Assembly: GCF_023734095.1 (NCBI RefSeq)
Contig: NZ_AP024620.1
Location: 1,918,501-1,982,500, forward strand
Direction of reading: 5' to 3'
Origin: Moorella sp. Hama-1
GTDB lineage: Bacteria > Bacillota > DSM-521 > Neomoorellales > Neomoorellaceae
DNA length: 64,000 bases
Shown here in pieces: positions 36,355 to 45,619 of this stretch. Positions within the stretch are counted from its first letter, which is position 1; each line of letters starts with the position of its first letter. A program made the position numbers and the translations under genes. The notes under the pieces are model-generated. The model saw nothing but the letters and a program-made list of their open reading frames with translations, was not told the DNA's origin and searched no databases.

Positions 36355-37542
36355 CTAGTCGTCAATACCCCCCGCCGCCCGGGAGACTTCCCAGGCCTTA
36401 CCGGTAAACTTGAACTGAGTGCTGGTCCGGTAGGTGTCGTAGGCCAGGCGGTAGTCATCGATAAGGTGTTCGGTAAAGGGCAGATCGCATTTCTCGAAGA
36501 ACTTCTCCCAGCCGATCCGCTCAGCCCAGTCACCAATACGCTCGTACTTGCGGGCGTCGCTGGCGTAGGCCTCAATTATCTTCTTAACAGCATCCACCAC
36601 TTCGGGGAACCGCGGGAAGTTGTTGGGCAACCAGGGTACGACGACCTTGGAGAACTTGGGTTCGCTGATGCGGTTGGAGATCTTGCCGCCGGCCAGGATA
36701 GTTACGCCATCACCCTCTTTATCAGCCAGGGGCAGGGCCGGGCACATAGTGTAGCAGTTGCCGCAGAACATGCACCGCTCTTCTTTAATTTTAACTGATT
36801 TGCGGCCGTCCTCCGTCTTGGCCGGCGAGATGGCACCCACCGGGCAGGCAGCAATGGCCAGGGGGATTTCGCAGATAGAATCGATATTATCATCAACAAT
36901 AGGCGGTTTGCGGTGAATGCCCAGGAGGGCTATATCCGAGCAGTGGACGGCACCGCACATGTTCAGGCAGCAGGCCATGGAAATACGCACATGGGCCGGC
37001 AGGGTCATGCCGGTGAAGTAGTCCATCAGCTCATCCATAACCGCCTTGACCATGGAGGAAGCATCGGTGGCCGGGGTATGGCAGTGGATATACCCCTGGG
37101 TGTGGACGATGTTGGTCACCCCGGCCCCTGTGCCGCCGATGGGGAATTTGTAACTCCCGGAGATATACTTCCGGCTTAGGAGGTCCTTTTTCAGCTCCTG
37201 GACCTTCTCATAACTTGTTACCATGAACTCGATATTATTCCGGGTGGTAAAGCGGACATAGCCGTCGCAATACTTGTCGGCGATATCGCAGATCTCCCGG
37301 ATATTCTCGGCCGACATCAACCGGGAACCGCCACAGCGGACGGTAAAGACCTTATCCCCGGTCTCGGAGACGTGAACCAGGATCCCCGGTTCTAGGATGT
37401 CGTGATAGGCCCACTTGCCGTAGTTCTGCTGGATAACTGGAGGAAAGTTGCTCCAGAAGTGCCGGGGTCCGATGTCGGTAATCCTGTTTTCCGTTGGTTT
37501 CTCAGGGTTGTACTTGCCCAATCGTCCTTGTGATAGTGCCAT
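36355..37542 (-). CDS. dsrB: Dissimilatory sulfite reductase beta subunit
   Basis: 395 aa. Siroheme/[4Fe-4S] region [13 protein letters not shown] and an inserted ferredoxin domain ([26 protein letters not shown]). With DsrA it reduces sulfite by up to six electrons, forming a DsrC trisulfide. It begins 12 bp after dsrA and is followed by dsrD. The length and domain order are those of reductive DsrB. Confidence 0.96.
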   Translation of the reverse strand: MALSQGRLGKYNPEKPTENRITDIGPRHFWSNFPPVIQQNYGKWAYHDILEPGILVHVSETGDKVFTVRCGGSRLMSAENIREICDIADKYCDGYVRFTTRNNIEFMVTSYEKVQELKKDLLSRKYISGSYKFPIGGTGAGVTNIVHTQGYIHCHTPATDASSMVKAVMDELMDYFTGMTLPAHVRISMACCLNMCGAVHCSDIALLGIHRKPPIVDDNIDSICEIPLAIAACPVGAISPAKTEDGRKSVKIKEERCMFCGNCYTMCPALPLADKEGDGVTILAGGKISNRISEPKFSKVVVPWLPNNFPRFPEVVDAVKKIIEAYASDARKYERIGDWAERIGWEKFFEKCDLPFTEHLIDDYRLAYDTYRTSTQFKFTGKAWEVSRAAGGIDD

Positions 37543-37554
37543 GAATATAACCCC

Positions 37555-38979
37555 CTATCTCTTATGCCGCTGCCGGTAGTCTTTGATATCGCGTTTCCAG
37601 CCGCCGGGTACGTCTTCTTCCTTCCAGAAGATGTAGGGGTTGGTACGCGGGTGGCGCACCATCTGCGGGGCGGCAGGTACACCGATGACTTCCAGGAATT
37701 TCGGTAGACCCTTGCGCTGGATGAGTTCGCCCAGGCGCTCGCGGTTCTTGCCTTCCTCCATCCACCAATCCCAGATCTTCTCAATGAGTTCCTTCAAGTT
37801 GTCATAAGGAGGTTCGACCTTCATGAAGGGCACCGTCAATACTGCCATCTGGGCACCCTCCAGGATCGGCGCCTTGGCCCCGAAAAGAACACTGACGCCG
37901 GTATCGACACCTGGCCGCAGGGCCCGGGGCATGACATTTATACAGTGCATGCAGCGGTTGCATTCGCTGTTATTGATCTTCAATCGGCCGTCTTCCATGG
38001 CCATACAGCCCGTTGGGCAGAGATCGATGACCTCTTTTTGGATATCAAATTTACCCCATTCGCGGCCGCTATGGGCACCGGCATTGGGTTGAATATCCCC
38101 GGCCATATAGGCCCGTACGGCTTCCTGGTCGATGCGGATGTCGTCCCGCCAGGTACCAATCAGGGACATATCGGAACGGGCGATGGAGGCCACGCACCCG
38201 TTGGGGCAGCCGTCGATCTTGATCTTGAACTTGTAGGGGAAGGCCGGGCGGTGTAGCTCGTCCTGATAATGGGTGGTCATTTCATAGCAGAGATCCTGGG
38301 TATCAATACAGGCAAACTCGCACCGGGCCTTACCGATGCAGCAGGAAGGCGTCCGCAGGTTGGAGCCTGAACCGCCCAGGTCCTGATCGAGTTCGTGGGT
38401 CAGGTCATAGAAAATCGGCTCTAATTGTTCCGTGGAGGTCCCCAGGAGGATAATGTCGCCGGTGGAACCATGCATATTGAACATGCCGCTGCCCCGGTAT
38501 TCCCACAAGTCAGCCAGAGCCCGTAAAAAATCGGTTTTATAAAACTTGCTGGCCGGCTGGTTGACCCGCAGGGTGTGGAACTGGGCCACGGAAGGGAATT
38601 TTTCCGGCACGTCGGAATAGCGGCCGATGACGCCCCCCCCGTAACCGAAGACACCGACAATACCGCCGTGTTTCCAGTGGGTTTCCCCGTCATCAAAGGA
38701 TAACTCCAGCTGGCCGAGCATATCGTCTACTACGTCCTTAGGAATCATCACCCGGTCGTCAGGCAATTTTTTGCGGTGCAGGGCCTCCTGTTTGGCATCG
38801 GCGACAAAGCTGGGCCAGGGCCCCTTCTCTAACTCGTCCAACTTGGGAATATCATGTTTTAGTTTCAGGTTCTTTAATTCTTCATCGGTGTAATTATGGA
38901 GTTCGGCATCAGAGTAGATACGTAACTCGTCATACTTTAAATCCTTCTGGGGCCGCTTGGGCTTAAACTCCATTGACAA
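37555..38979 (-). CDS. dsrA: Dissimilatory sulfite reductase alpha subunit
   Basis: 474 aa, somewhat longer than the common 430-440. Siroheme-cluster ligands C-X5-C in CIGKARCEFACID and C-X3-C in GCPNGC. The ferredoxin insert has CPTGCMAMEDG and CNRCMHCINVMP. First gene of dsrABD. A 470-nt leader upstream contains a sigma-A-like promoter and a palindromic repeat. Confidence 0.97.
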   Translation of the reverse strand: MSMEFKPKRPQKDLKYDELRIYSDAELHNYTDEELKNLKLKHDIPKLDELEKGPWPSFVADAKQEALHRKKLPDDRVMIPKDVVDDMLGQLELSFDDGETHWKHGGIVGVFGYGGGVIGRYSDVPEKFPSVAQFHTLRVNQPASKFYKTDFLRALADLWEYRGSGMFNMHGSTGDIILLGTSTEQLEPIFYDLTHELDQDLGGSGSNLRTPSCCIGKARCEFACIDTQDLCYEMTTHYQDELHRPAFPYKFKIKIDGCPNGCVASIARSDMSLIGTWRDDIRIDQEAVRAYMAGDIQPNAGAHSGREWGKFDIQKEVIDLCPTGCMAMEDGRLKINNSECNRCMHCINVMPRALRPGVDTGVSVLFGAKAPILEGAQMAVLTVPFMKVEPPYDNLKELIEKIWDWWMEEGKNRERLGELIQRKGLPKFLEVIGVPAAPQMVRHPRTNPYIFWKEEDVPGGWKRDIKDYRQRHKR

Positions 38980-39111
38980 TACCTCCTTGAATAGAGAATT
39001 ACCTAGTCAGTGCACAGGATAACCTTTACTTTAATTTTTAAAGCTGTATATCGCCCCCTTTAAAAATAGAGTTCTACCAAAAATAGTTATCGCTTGGTTA
39101 AGTTTCTAGGA

Positions 39112-39352
39112 AGCTGGGGGTACAGGCTGCAGGCTCCGATGGTTCTCGGCTAGCAAACTTGGCGCTTAGTTGCTGAAGCGACGGGGGTGGCACGACTTTA
39201 TCTTTTTACATAAGCGGAGCGGGGAGCGGAACTCTTAGTTCCTAAACGTACGTTACGAGCCCCACCCCGTTCACCGCTGCCGAAGCTCAATGCTTCGCTG
39301 AGTTTGCTTACGCCTCAAACAAAGTCGCCTTCCGCTTGTATCCGCCAGCCCC
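39112..39352 (-). repeat. Palindromic dispersed repeat in the dsrA leader (copy C)
   Basis: About 240 bp that aligns on the plus strand with the tandem repeats at 51.9-52.6 kb: GGTACAGGCTGCAGGCTCCG, GGTTCTCGGCTAGCAAACTT, GGCGC, GGAGCGGAACTCTTAGTTCC, TTCGCTGAGTTTGCTTACGC, AAGTCGCCTTCCGC and CGCCAGCC. The ends are inverted relative to each other. If the promoter at 39453 is used, this lies within the dsrA 5' untranslated RNA. No coding potential seen. Confidence 0.7.
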
Positions 39353-39452
39353 TGCTAAGCCTACCTTTTCAAAGACATAATAACTCCAGGTTGAATTTAA
39401 AAATTATGGTAAGAATAAATTTGTGAAAGCTCTTTTTAGAACGCTCAGTCTA

Positions 39453-39481
39453 AACTTAGCACACCCGGTACCAGGTGTCAA
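39453..39481 (-). promoter_or_regulatory. Sigma-A-like promoter of dsrABD with palindromic operator
   Basis: Minus strand TTGACA, 17 nt, TAAGTT. The spacer is itself an 18-bp near-perfect palindrome, ACACCTGGTACCGGGTGT (39461-39478, one mismatched pair), so a dimeric repressor or redox regulator could sit between -35 and -10. It predicts a leader of about 470 nt. Confidence 0.55.
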
Positions 39482-39620
39482 GTTGTTTTAAACAAAACGA
39501 AAATGAATCCATAAATTACGAATGAAAGATCACCGCCTGGCAATCATTATTAACCCCTCCGTTTGCCCTCCGGGCAACTCACTCAACCAACCTGGACGCT
39601 AAAACTAATCACGTACAGGA

Positions 39621-40613
39621 CTATTCCTTCTCTAACGGTAAACCTGCAAGTTTCATTTTGTCCCTGAACTCCTCCTCGTACTCAGCATAGGTATGGACCG
39701 GCACCGGGTAATTCCACGGATTGATATGCCGGTAGGCCCGGCTGTTATTGGCCAGGTTGCGGGTCGGGCTGAGGAAGACCCCGCCCATATGCATTAACTT
39801 GCTGAAGGGGAAGTAAGACCCCAGGACACTGACGAAAAAGAGATGGATGTAGAAGAGCAGGCCAATTGCTCCCGGTGCCTTGGGTTGGAGGGTAACCAGT
39901 CCCATGGCCAGTTCCTTTACGGCCGTAATATCGACCCGGTAAAAGTAGCGCATTAAAACCCCCGAGAGAGCCAGCCCAAAGATGAGCAGCAGGGGGAAAT
40001 AGTCGGCCGGCAGGGAGATGTAGCGCACCTGGGGAATTAAGACCCGGCGCAGGAAGAGATAGGTTATAGCCACCAGAATACCCAGATCCGTCAGGTACAG
40101 GGCGCGCACCCCCACGCGCAAAAAGCCGTCCAGGCCTTCCAGGAGGGGTATAAATCCGGGTACCGGCTCGGTGAAAAAGCGCAGGTGGCGGAGAAAAATG
40201 AGGAAAAAGGACCAGTGAAAGACCAGGGCCGCCAGCCACAGCCATTTTTCCCAGTGATAAGTTAACTTGGGTCCCTCGTGGAGCTCGAATTTGGTATTCC
40301 GGAACAGGGAGCGGAAAAAGAGAACCTCCAGGGCCATCCTTACGGCCACCCCGGCCGGTGTTGAGGGGTTATCAAATTTGCTGTCTTTAATCCAGGGTAA
40401 GGATTTCTGTTGCCCGGCTGTCGTCGGGATGTGAAAAGGCACTGGCACCCGCGCCCACTTGATGATGCGATAAATGATCCCCAGTAAGAAAATGGCTATA
40501 GCCAGATAGGGCACAACTACCCCAAAGAAGTAGTACAGGTGCAGGACTCCTGTGCCCAGGATTACAATTAAAAGCAGCGCGGCCATTACCAGCAACGATA
40601 GGGTGATGCCCAT
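39621..40613 (-). CDS. dsrM: DsrM, membrane cytochrome b subunit
   Basis: 330 aa NarI-like protein with about six membrane helices and His residues for two b hemes (VFHWSFFLIFLRHLRFF; YIHLFFVSVLGSYFPFSKLMHMGG). It carries electrons from menaquinol toward DsrK. Here it is last in the membrane-complex cluster instead of first, 185 bp after dsrP. A small palindrome CATTTCGTGAAATG lies about 20 bp upstream of the start. Confidence 0.92.
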   Translation of the reverse strand: MGITLSLLVMAALLLIVILGTGVLHLYYFFGVVVPYLAIAIFLLGIIYRIIKWARVPVPFHIPTTAGQQKSLPWIKDSKFDNPSTPAGVAVRMALEVLFFRSLFRNTKFELHEGPKLTYHWEKWLWLAALVFHWSFFLIFLRHLRFFTEPVPGFIPLLEGLDGFLRVGVRALYLTDLGILVAITYLFLRRVLIPQVRYISLPADYFPLLLIFGLALSGVLMRYFYRVDITAVKELAMGLVTLQPKAPGAIGLLFYIHLFFVSVLGSYFPFSKLMHMGGVFLSPTRNLANNSRAYRHINPWNYPVPVHTYAEYEEEFRDKMKLAGLPLEKE

Positions 40614-40798
40614 CTACCGTCCCCCATTTCGTGAAATGCTCCCGTCATCTGGGCCTCTATGCTAATTCTGCCGTAAACCGGCGGTTGCCGGTGGGTAAAA
40701 AATTTCCACGGCTAATATAACACTTTATGTTTCGTTTGCTACCTGAACTACAACGCCAGTCCCTATCAGCGACTGACGCAGGAATTGGACTCCTGGAG

Positions 40799-41956
40799 CT
40801 ACAAAATTTCCTCCTTAACGGTCACGGCGATTTTATAGAGGAAGGTCAGGATCAGGGCGCCTATGGCCCAGATACCCAGGGTAATCAACATCTCCAGGGG
40901 GGTGGGGCTGTATTCCGTCACCTGGTTGAAGGCATTGGGGATAAAACCGCCGATGACCAGGCCGATGCCCTTTTCCAGCCACATGGAGACAAATACCGCC
41001 CCGCAGGCCACCATCAAGGTCTTCTCCCGGGTCCGGGTACGCGGGTTGATTAGCAGGATGAGGGCGATAAACGCCAGGATAACAAACAACCACATCAGGG
41101 GCACCAGCTTGCCGTGGCCGTCCAGGCCAGTAAAGAGATAAAGCAGGGTATCCATGCCATGGGCCGGCACCTGGCTGTAAAAGGCGGTAAAGAACTCCAG
41201 GCCGATAAAGAAGACGCTGATGATCATGGCATAGGTGACGATGGCCGCCAGTTTGTTGATGGCCTCCTGGCCGGGATCAAACTTACTGAAACGCCGGATG
41301 ACGAAACAGAGGAGAATGAGCAGGGCCGGGCCGGAAGCAAAGGCCGAGGCCAGGAAACGGGCGGCCATAATGGCCGTCAGCCAGTAATGGCGTCCCGGCA
41401 GACCGGCATAGAGAAAGGCCGTCACCGTATGAATACTTACCGCCCAGGGAATGGAGATATAGATTAAAACCTTAACCCATGATGGCGGGGCTACAGTTTT
41501 GTACTCCGCCTCTAGCATGGTCCAGCCGATGACGATATTGAGGAGGAGGTAGCCGCTCAGGACCACCATATCCCAGAAAAGAATGGAGTTGGGGGTCGGG
41601 TAGAGGATCATATTCAACAGGCGCATGGGTTTCCCCAGGTCGACGAAAACGAATAACAAGCACATAATGATGGCGGCCACGGCCAGGAACTCGCCCAGGA
41701 TGGTAATGCGCCCAAAGGCTTTGACATTATGCAGGTAGTAAGGTAACACCAGCATTACGGCCGAGGCGGCCACGCCTACCAGGAAGGTCAACTGGCCGAT
41801 ATACAGGCCCCAGGAGACGTCCCGGCTCATACCGGTAACAGTCAGGCCCTGGTTGAACTGGACCAGGTAGCAGGCGAAGCCGGTGGCGGCGAGGACCAGC
41901 AGGAAGGTTACCCAGCTCCAGTACCTGCGGCTGCCAGTAAAGGCCTTGGCGATCAT
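40799..41956 (-). CDS. dsrP: DsrP, NrfD-like membrane subunit
   Basis: 385 aa with about ten membrane helices, the NrfD/PsrC fold of quinone-reactive subunits (SWGLYIGQLTFLVGVAASAVM; ARFLASAFASGPALLILL). Works with DsrO and DsrJ in the periplasmic half of the DsrMKJOP complex. GGAGGAG is about 10 nt before the ATG. Confidence 0.92.
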   Translation of the reverse strand: MIAKAFTGSRRYWSWVTFLLVLAATGFACYLVQFNQGLTVTGMSRDVSWGLYIGQLTFLVGVAASAVMLVLPYYLHNVKAFGRITILGEFLAVAAIIMCLLFVFVDLGKPMRLLNMILYPTPNSILFWDMVVLSGYLLLNIVIGWTMLEAEYKTVAPPSWVKVLIYISIPWAVSIHTVTAFLYAGLPGRHYWLTAIMAARFLASAFASGPALLILLCFVIRRFSKFDPGQEAINKLAAIVTYAMIISVFFIGLEFFTAFYSQVPAHGMDTLLYLFTGLDGHGKLVPLMWLFVILAFIALILLINPRTRTREKTLMVACGAVFVSMWLEKGIGLVIGGFIPNAFNQVTEYSPTPLEMLITLGIWAIGALILTFLYKIAVTVKEEIL

Positions 41957-42106
41957 CTAGCTCTCGCTCCTCCGTACTTGGATGTGAGAAGTGGGAGGTG
42001 AGAGGTGGGATGCTTGTAGAAACTGGCTATGCCAGTTTCAGATTAAAGCTGTCCTGCTTCTCATTTCTCCCGCTCGTGATGGCGGTTTGCCCTATGATTG
42101 ACGCCT
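41957..42106 (-). other. Gap between dsrO and dsrP with hairpin and GA-rich tract
   Basis: A 150-bp break in an otherwise overlapping operon. It holds the hairpin AACTGGC-TAT-GCCAGTT (about 42018-42035) and a purine-rich tract of GTGAGA/GTGGGA words on the plus strand. No gene. It could be an mRNA processing or attenuation site. Confidence 0.4.
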
Positions 42107-42889
42107 CTAAACGATATAGTAAACGCTGGGATGGGTGCCCAGTTCAGGTTTGCGCTGGAGGGTATACCGGGTTTTCAGGAGCTGCCGGACCGGTGAAGCC
42201 GGGTCTTCCAGGTCACCGAAGGCCAGGGCCCCGGCCGGGCAGGCTTCGACGCACGCCGGCGGCAGGCCGGTATCGATGCGTTCGACACAGAGGGTGCACT
42301 TCTCGACGACGCCCTTTTCCCGGGTCGGATAGGCAGGATTCGTTTCTTTAATATAAGGCCGCGGGTCACGAAAATTGAAACTCCGGGCCCCGTAGGGGCA
42401 GGCGGCCATGCAATAACGGCAGCCGATGCAGCGGTGGTAGTCGATCATGACAATGCCGTCTGGACGCTTAAAGGTGGCTTTGGTGGGACAGACCCGAACG
42501 CAGGGCGGGTTGTCACAGTGATTGCAAAGGACGATAAAGGGATTATCCTTGACGTCCGCGGGTATGAATTCATGCTCCTGGTCAGGGAAGGCATTGGCAA
42601 AGGGTTCCGGCCAAATCCATTTGATCTCTTCTTTCGAGTTATCAATGACGGGGATGTTGTGCTCCCGCCGGCAGGTGTCAAAACAGCGGCGGCAGCCCTC
42701 CTGGTAGCGGGGCCAGCATTTCTTCATGTCGATAACCAGCCCCCATCGCTTACCCTGCAGGGCCTTGGGGCTGGCCAGGTGCTGGGGACTACCGGTACCG
42801 GCCGCGAACCCCTTAACTGCCGGCAGCAGGGCCAGGCCCAGGGCGCAGGCACCGCCCAGTTTTAAGAACTCCCTCCTGCTCGTATCCAT
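42107..42889 (-). CDS. dsrO: DsrO, periplasmic iron-sulfur subunit
   Basis: 260 aa. A twin-arginine signal (TSRREFLKLGGACALGLALL) shows Tat export. Multiple ferredoxin motifs follow: CWPRYQEGCRRCFDTC, CNHCDNPPCVRVCPTKAT, CIGCRYCMAACPYGAR, CTLCVERIDTGLPPACVEAC. The ATG overlaps the dsrJ stop (TAATG). Electron link between DsrJ and DsrP. Confidence 0.94.
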   Translation of the reverse strand: MDTSRREFLKLGGACALGLALLPAVKGFAAGTGSPQHLASPKALQGKRWGLVIDMKKCWPRYQEGCRRCFDTCRREHNIPVIDNSKEEIKWIWPEPFANAFPDQEHEFIPADVKDNPFIVLCNHCDNPPCVRVCPTKATFKRPDGIVMIDYHRCIGCRYCMAACPYGARSFNFRDPRPYIKETNPAYPTREKGVVEKCTLCVERIDTGLPPACVEACPAGALAFGDLEDPASPVRQLLKTRYTLQRKPELGTHPSVYYIV

Positions 42890-43293
42890 TACTTATTCCC
42901 CTCCGGCACAATATGGCAGGACCAGCAGTCCGGTTCCACACCAGCATAGTTGTGGCATTGATCGCAAAACTCGGCTTTGTTGGTGTGACACTGGAAGCAG
43001 GTGTTTTCCAGGCTCATGGCGTACTGTTTGCCGTCACTGGCGACGTAAATCTCTTTACCGTCCCTGACCACCCGGGTCCGCCAATCGTTCAACAACTGCA
43101 TGTGGTTATCGCGCATGTACTGGGTGGCCTCAATGCACTGCTGCGTGGGCAGCTGGCGGATGGCCGGCGTATCCAGGCTCGGATTAGGTGCTGGAGCGGC
43201 CCGGCCGGCATTGACCCAGAAGGGGAAAGTCAGCAGGCCGACGAAGATTGCCAGGCCGGTTAAGATATAACGGGCATCACGATACATGGTCAT
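42889..43293 (-). CDS. dsrJ: DsrJ, triheme cytochrome c
   Basis: 134 aa. An N-terminal hydrophobic segment (ILTGLAIFVGLLTFPFWV) acts as anchor or signal, and three heme motifs lie at the C terminus: CFQCH, CDQCH and CWSCH. Matches the small periplasmic cytochrome of DsrMKJOP. It overlaps both dsrK and dsrO by a few bases. Confidence 0.94.
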   Translation of the reverse strand: MTMYRDARYILTGLAIFVGLLTFPFWVNAGRAAPAPNPSLDTPAIRQLPTQQCIEATQYMRDNHMQLLNDWRTRVVRDGKEIYVASDGKQYAMSLENTCFQCHTNKAEFCDQCHNYAGVEPDCWSCHIVPEGNK

Positions 43294-44902
43294 CTACCGC
43301 CCCTTCTTTGCCGGGTAAGGGTTCCCCCCGCAGGTTGGTGGTTCTCTCGCCCTCGCCCTGCATTACCAGGGCATTGCCCACCAGTTCGTGGACACCGGTC
43401 ACCCCGACCCCCGGCACCCAGTAATCCATCAAAGCCGGGAAGACGGCCCGGTCAACGGCGCAGATGCAGGCCAGCATATTGACGCCGTATTTGTCATGAA
43501 CGTACTTAACGGCGTTGGCCCGGGGCAGGCCGCCCCGCATGCGCATCTCCATGTACTCGTCAGCGTTTAAGCCGGCTCCACTGCCGCAGCAGAAGGTCTG
43601 CTCCCGGATGGTGTTCTCCGGCATCTCAAAGAAGTTGTTGCAGGCGTGCTTGATAATATAACGTGGTTCCTCAAAAAGCCCCATGGATCGCGCCGGGTTG
43701 CAGGAGTCGTGGAAGGTAACCCGCAAGTGGTCGTTACGGCTGGGATCCAGCTTTATTTTGTTGTGCCGGATAAGGTCGGCAGTAAACTCGACGATATGGA
43801 CCATCTTCGTTGATTGGGCGTTCACAAACCTGGTACCGGTGATGGGGGAAACAGGCACCTCCAGGAAATCAGCCGGGCCGTTCATAGTATCCATATATTG
43901 GTTAATGACCCGCCACATGTGGCCGCACTCGCCGCCCAGGATCCACTTCACCCCCAGGCGCTTGGCCTCGGCATACATCTTGGCGTTAAGGCGTTTCATC
44001 ATCTCATGGGAAGTAAACATACCGAAGTTGCCGCCTTCGGAGGCGTAAGTGCTCCAGGTGTAGTCCAGGCCGATCTCGTGGAAGAGCATAAGATAGCCCA
44101 TGAGGGTGTAGGTGCCCGGGTCGGCAAAGACGTCCCCCGAAGGGGCGATAAAAAGGATCTCGGCCCCCTTACGGTTAAAGGTGGGCTCCACCCGGATGCC
44201 GGTTATATTCTCGATTTCATCGACGCAGAACTCCACCATATCCTTAAAGGCGTGGGGTTCAATGCCGACGTGGTTCCCGGTGCGGTAACAGTTGGCTACC
44301 GGTGAGGCAATCCAGTCGATATTGCAACCTACCAGGTTGAGAAGTTCCCGGCCGATCATGGTAATTTCCGCCGTATCAATGCCGTAGGGGCAGAAGAGGG
44401 AGCACCGGCGGCATTCAGTGCACTGGAAGAAATAATAGAACCATTCCTTCAAGACATCCACCGTCAGGTCCCGGGCACCGACGAGCTTTCCCAGGAGCTT
44501 GCCGGCGGTGGTAAAGTCTCGCCGGTATACCGAGCGCAGGAGTTCCGCCCGCAGGACGGGCATATTCTTAGGATCACCGCTGCCGAGGAAAAAGTGGCAT
44601 TTATCGGCGCAGGCACCGCAGCGGACACAGATATCCATGAAGATCTGCAGGGAGCGGAAGCGGCCCAGGCGTTCCCGCAGGCCTTCCATGATAATCTCTT
44701 GCCAGTTCTCCGGTAGTTTCCAATCCTCGTCCTCCGGCGACCATTCCCGGGGGTTGGGCAAGCCCACGGCTTCCAGGCTTTTGGGCTTGGCCGCGTATAA
44801 GTAGTTACCGCGCCGGAAGTGGACCGGCGTATCCATCCACCCCGTCCGGGGCGGCCGGTGATCGATCTTTAAAAGTTCTTCTGGTTTGGGAACAGCTGCC
44901 AT
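43277..44902 (-). CDS. dsrK: DsrK, HdrD-like catalytic subunit
   Basis: 541 aa cytosolic subunit that reduces the DsrC trisulfide. Two [4Fe-4S] ferredoxin motifs (CVRCGACADKCHFF; CTECRRCSLFCPYG) are followed by CCG-type cysteines for the noncubane cluster (GGECGHMW; FHDSCNPARSMG; TFCCGSGAG). The ATG at 44902 has GGAGAAGG 7 nt upstream. Its start overlaps the end of the RsbRD_N gene. Confidence 0.95.
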   Translation of the reverse strand: MAAVPKPEELLKIDHRPPRTGWMDTPVHFRRGNYLYAAKPKSLEAVGLPNPREWSPEDEDWKLPENWQEIIMEGLRERLGRFRSLQIFMDICVRCGACADKCHFFLGSGDPKNMPVLRAELLRSVYRRDFTTAGKLLGKLVGARDLTVDVLKEWFYYFFQCTECRRCSLFCPYGIDTAEITMIGRELLNLVGCNIDWIASPVANCYRTGNHVGIEPHAFKDMVEFCVDEIENITGIRVEPTFNRKGAEILFIAPSGDVFADPGTYTLMGYLMLFHEIGLDYTWSTYASEGGNFGMFTSHEMMKRLNAKMYAEAKRLGVKWILGGECGHMWRVINQYMDTMNGPADFLEVPVSPITGTRFVNAQSTKMVHIVEFTADLIRHNKIKLDPSRNDHLRVTFHDSCNPARSMGLFEEPRYIIKHACNNFFEMPENTIREQTFCCGSGAGLNADEYMEMRMRGGLPRANAVKYVHDKYGVNMLACICAVDRAVFPALMDYWVPGVGVTGVHELVGNALVMQGEGERTTNLRGEPLPGKEGAVDDHVS

Positions 44903-44904
44903 TT

Positions 44905-45414
44905 TCACACCTTCTCCAGGAGATTGGCTTTTTGCAGTAATCTGGCGGTCCTGTTTTTTACTTCATTCACCCGGATCTCATAGAGCTGCTCCCGGCAGGC
45001 CATATAGATATCGAAAGCCTGCAGGGCCAGCCTGTCGACCCGCCCGGCAAAATTAATTATGTCTTCTGGCGGGACGCGGGCGGCCTGGATCTCCCCCGCC
45101 AGCTCCTCCTGGATTATTTTTTTTATAAGGAAGAGACTGCCAATGGCCTGGGAAGGAGGGAAATCCTGAACCGCCTTCAGGCGCAAGAGATCGTCCAGGC
45201 AGGCGGCGACTTTAGCTCTATCCTTTACCTCCAGGAGTTCCTCAAATAACCCGGTTATTGCCTCATAGATGGTATACCCCACCGGATTAGCAAAGCGGTC
45301 TTTTTCGCGTTGCAAAAACCCGGCCGTCTCGGGGGTATACTCCGCCGCCAGCAACTGGAACCACCTGTTCACTACAGCAGTCTTTCTCCCCGCCAGAAAA
45401 TCCTCTAATTTCAT
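44905..45414 (-). CDS. RsbRD N-terminal-domain protein linked to dsrMK
   Basis: 169 aa, all helical. The FLAGRKTAVVNRWFQLLAAEY start and DRFANPVGYTIYEAITGLFE core match the RsbRD_N (globin-like sensor/regulatory) domain that precedes dsrMK in many sulfate reducers. Its role is unproven; regulation or assembly of DsrK is suspected. First gene of the membrane-complex operon, about 160 bp after a sigma-H-like promoter. Confidence 0.85.
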   Translation of the reverse strand: MKLEDFLAGRKTAVVNRWFQLLAAEYTPETAGFLQREKDRFANPVGYTIYEAITGLFEELLEVKDRAKVAACLDDLLRLKAVQDFPPSQAIGSLFLIKKIIQEELAGEIQAARVPPEDIINFAGRVDRLALQAFDIYMACREQLYEIRVNEVKNRTARLLQKANLLEKV

Positions 45415-45571
45415 GTCTATCACGCCTTTATAGGGTAACCGTCTGCCGACCCCGAATCAGCAAGCGCCAGTAAAAGGCATTTTAAAGCCCGGGGTAGGTC
45501 AAACCCCCTTTTTCACAAAACAGGTTCTCGCTTTTTGTCACCGAAGGAACTACTTTTGGTATTTATAAATT

Positions 45572-45600
45572 CAATTCGCTATTTCTCCTCAAAATCCTGC
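45572..45600 (-). promoter_or_regulatory. Sigma-H-like promoter of the dsrKJOPM operon
   Basis: Minus strand GCAGGATTT, 11 nt, AGCGAATTG, about 160 bp before the RsbRD_N start and just past the stop of the lytic transglycosylase gene. Confidence 0.6.
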
Positions 45601-45619
45601 TGCCAGCAGAATTTTTTTC

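Noticed and set aside
39150-39220. GGGGGTGGC in the repeats as a T-box (GGGTGGNACCGCG)
   Set aside because: Only GGGTGG matches; no specifier stem or downstream aminoacyl-tRNA synthetase or amino acid gene.
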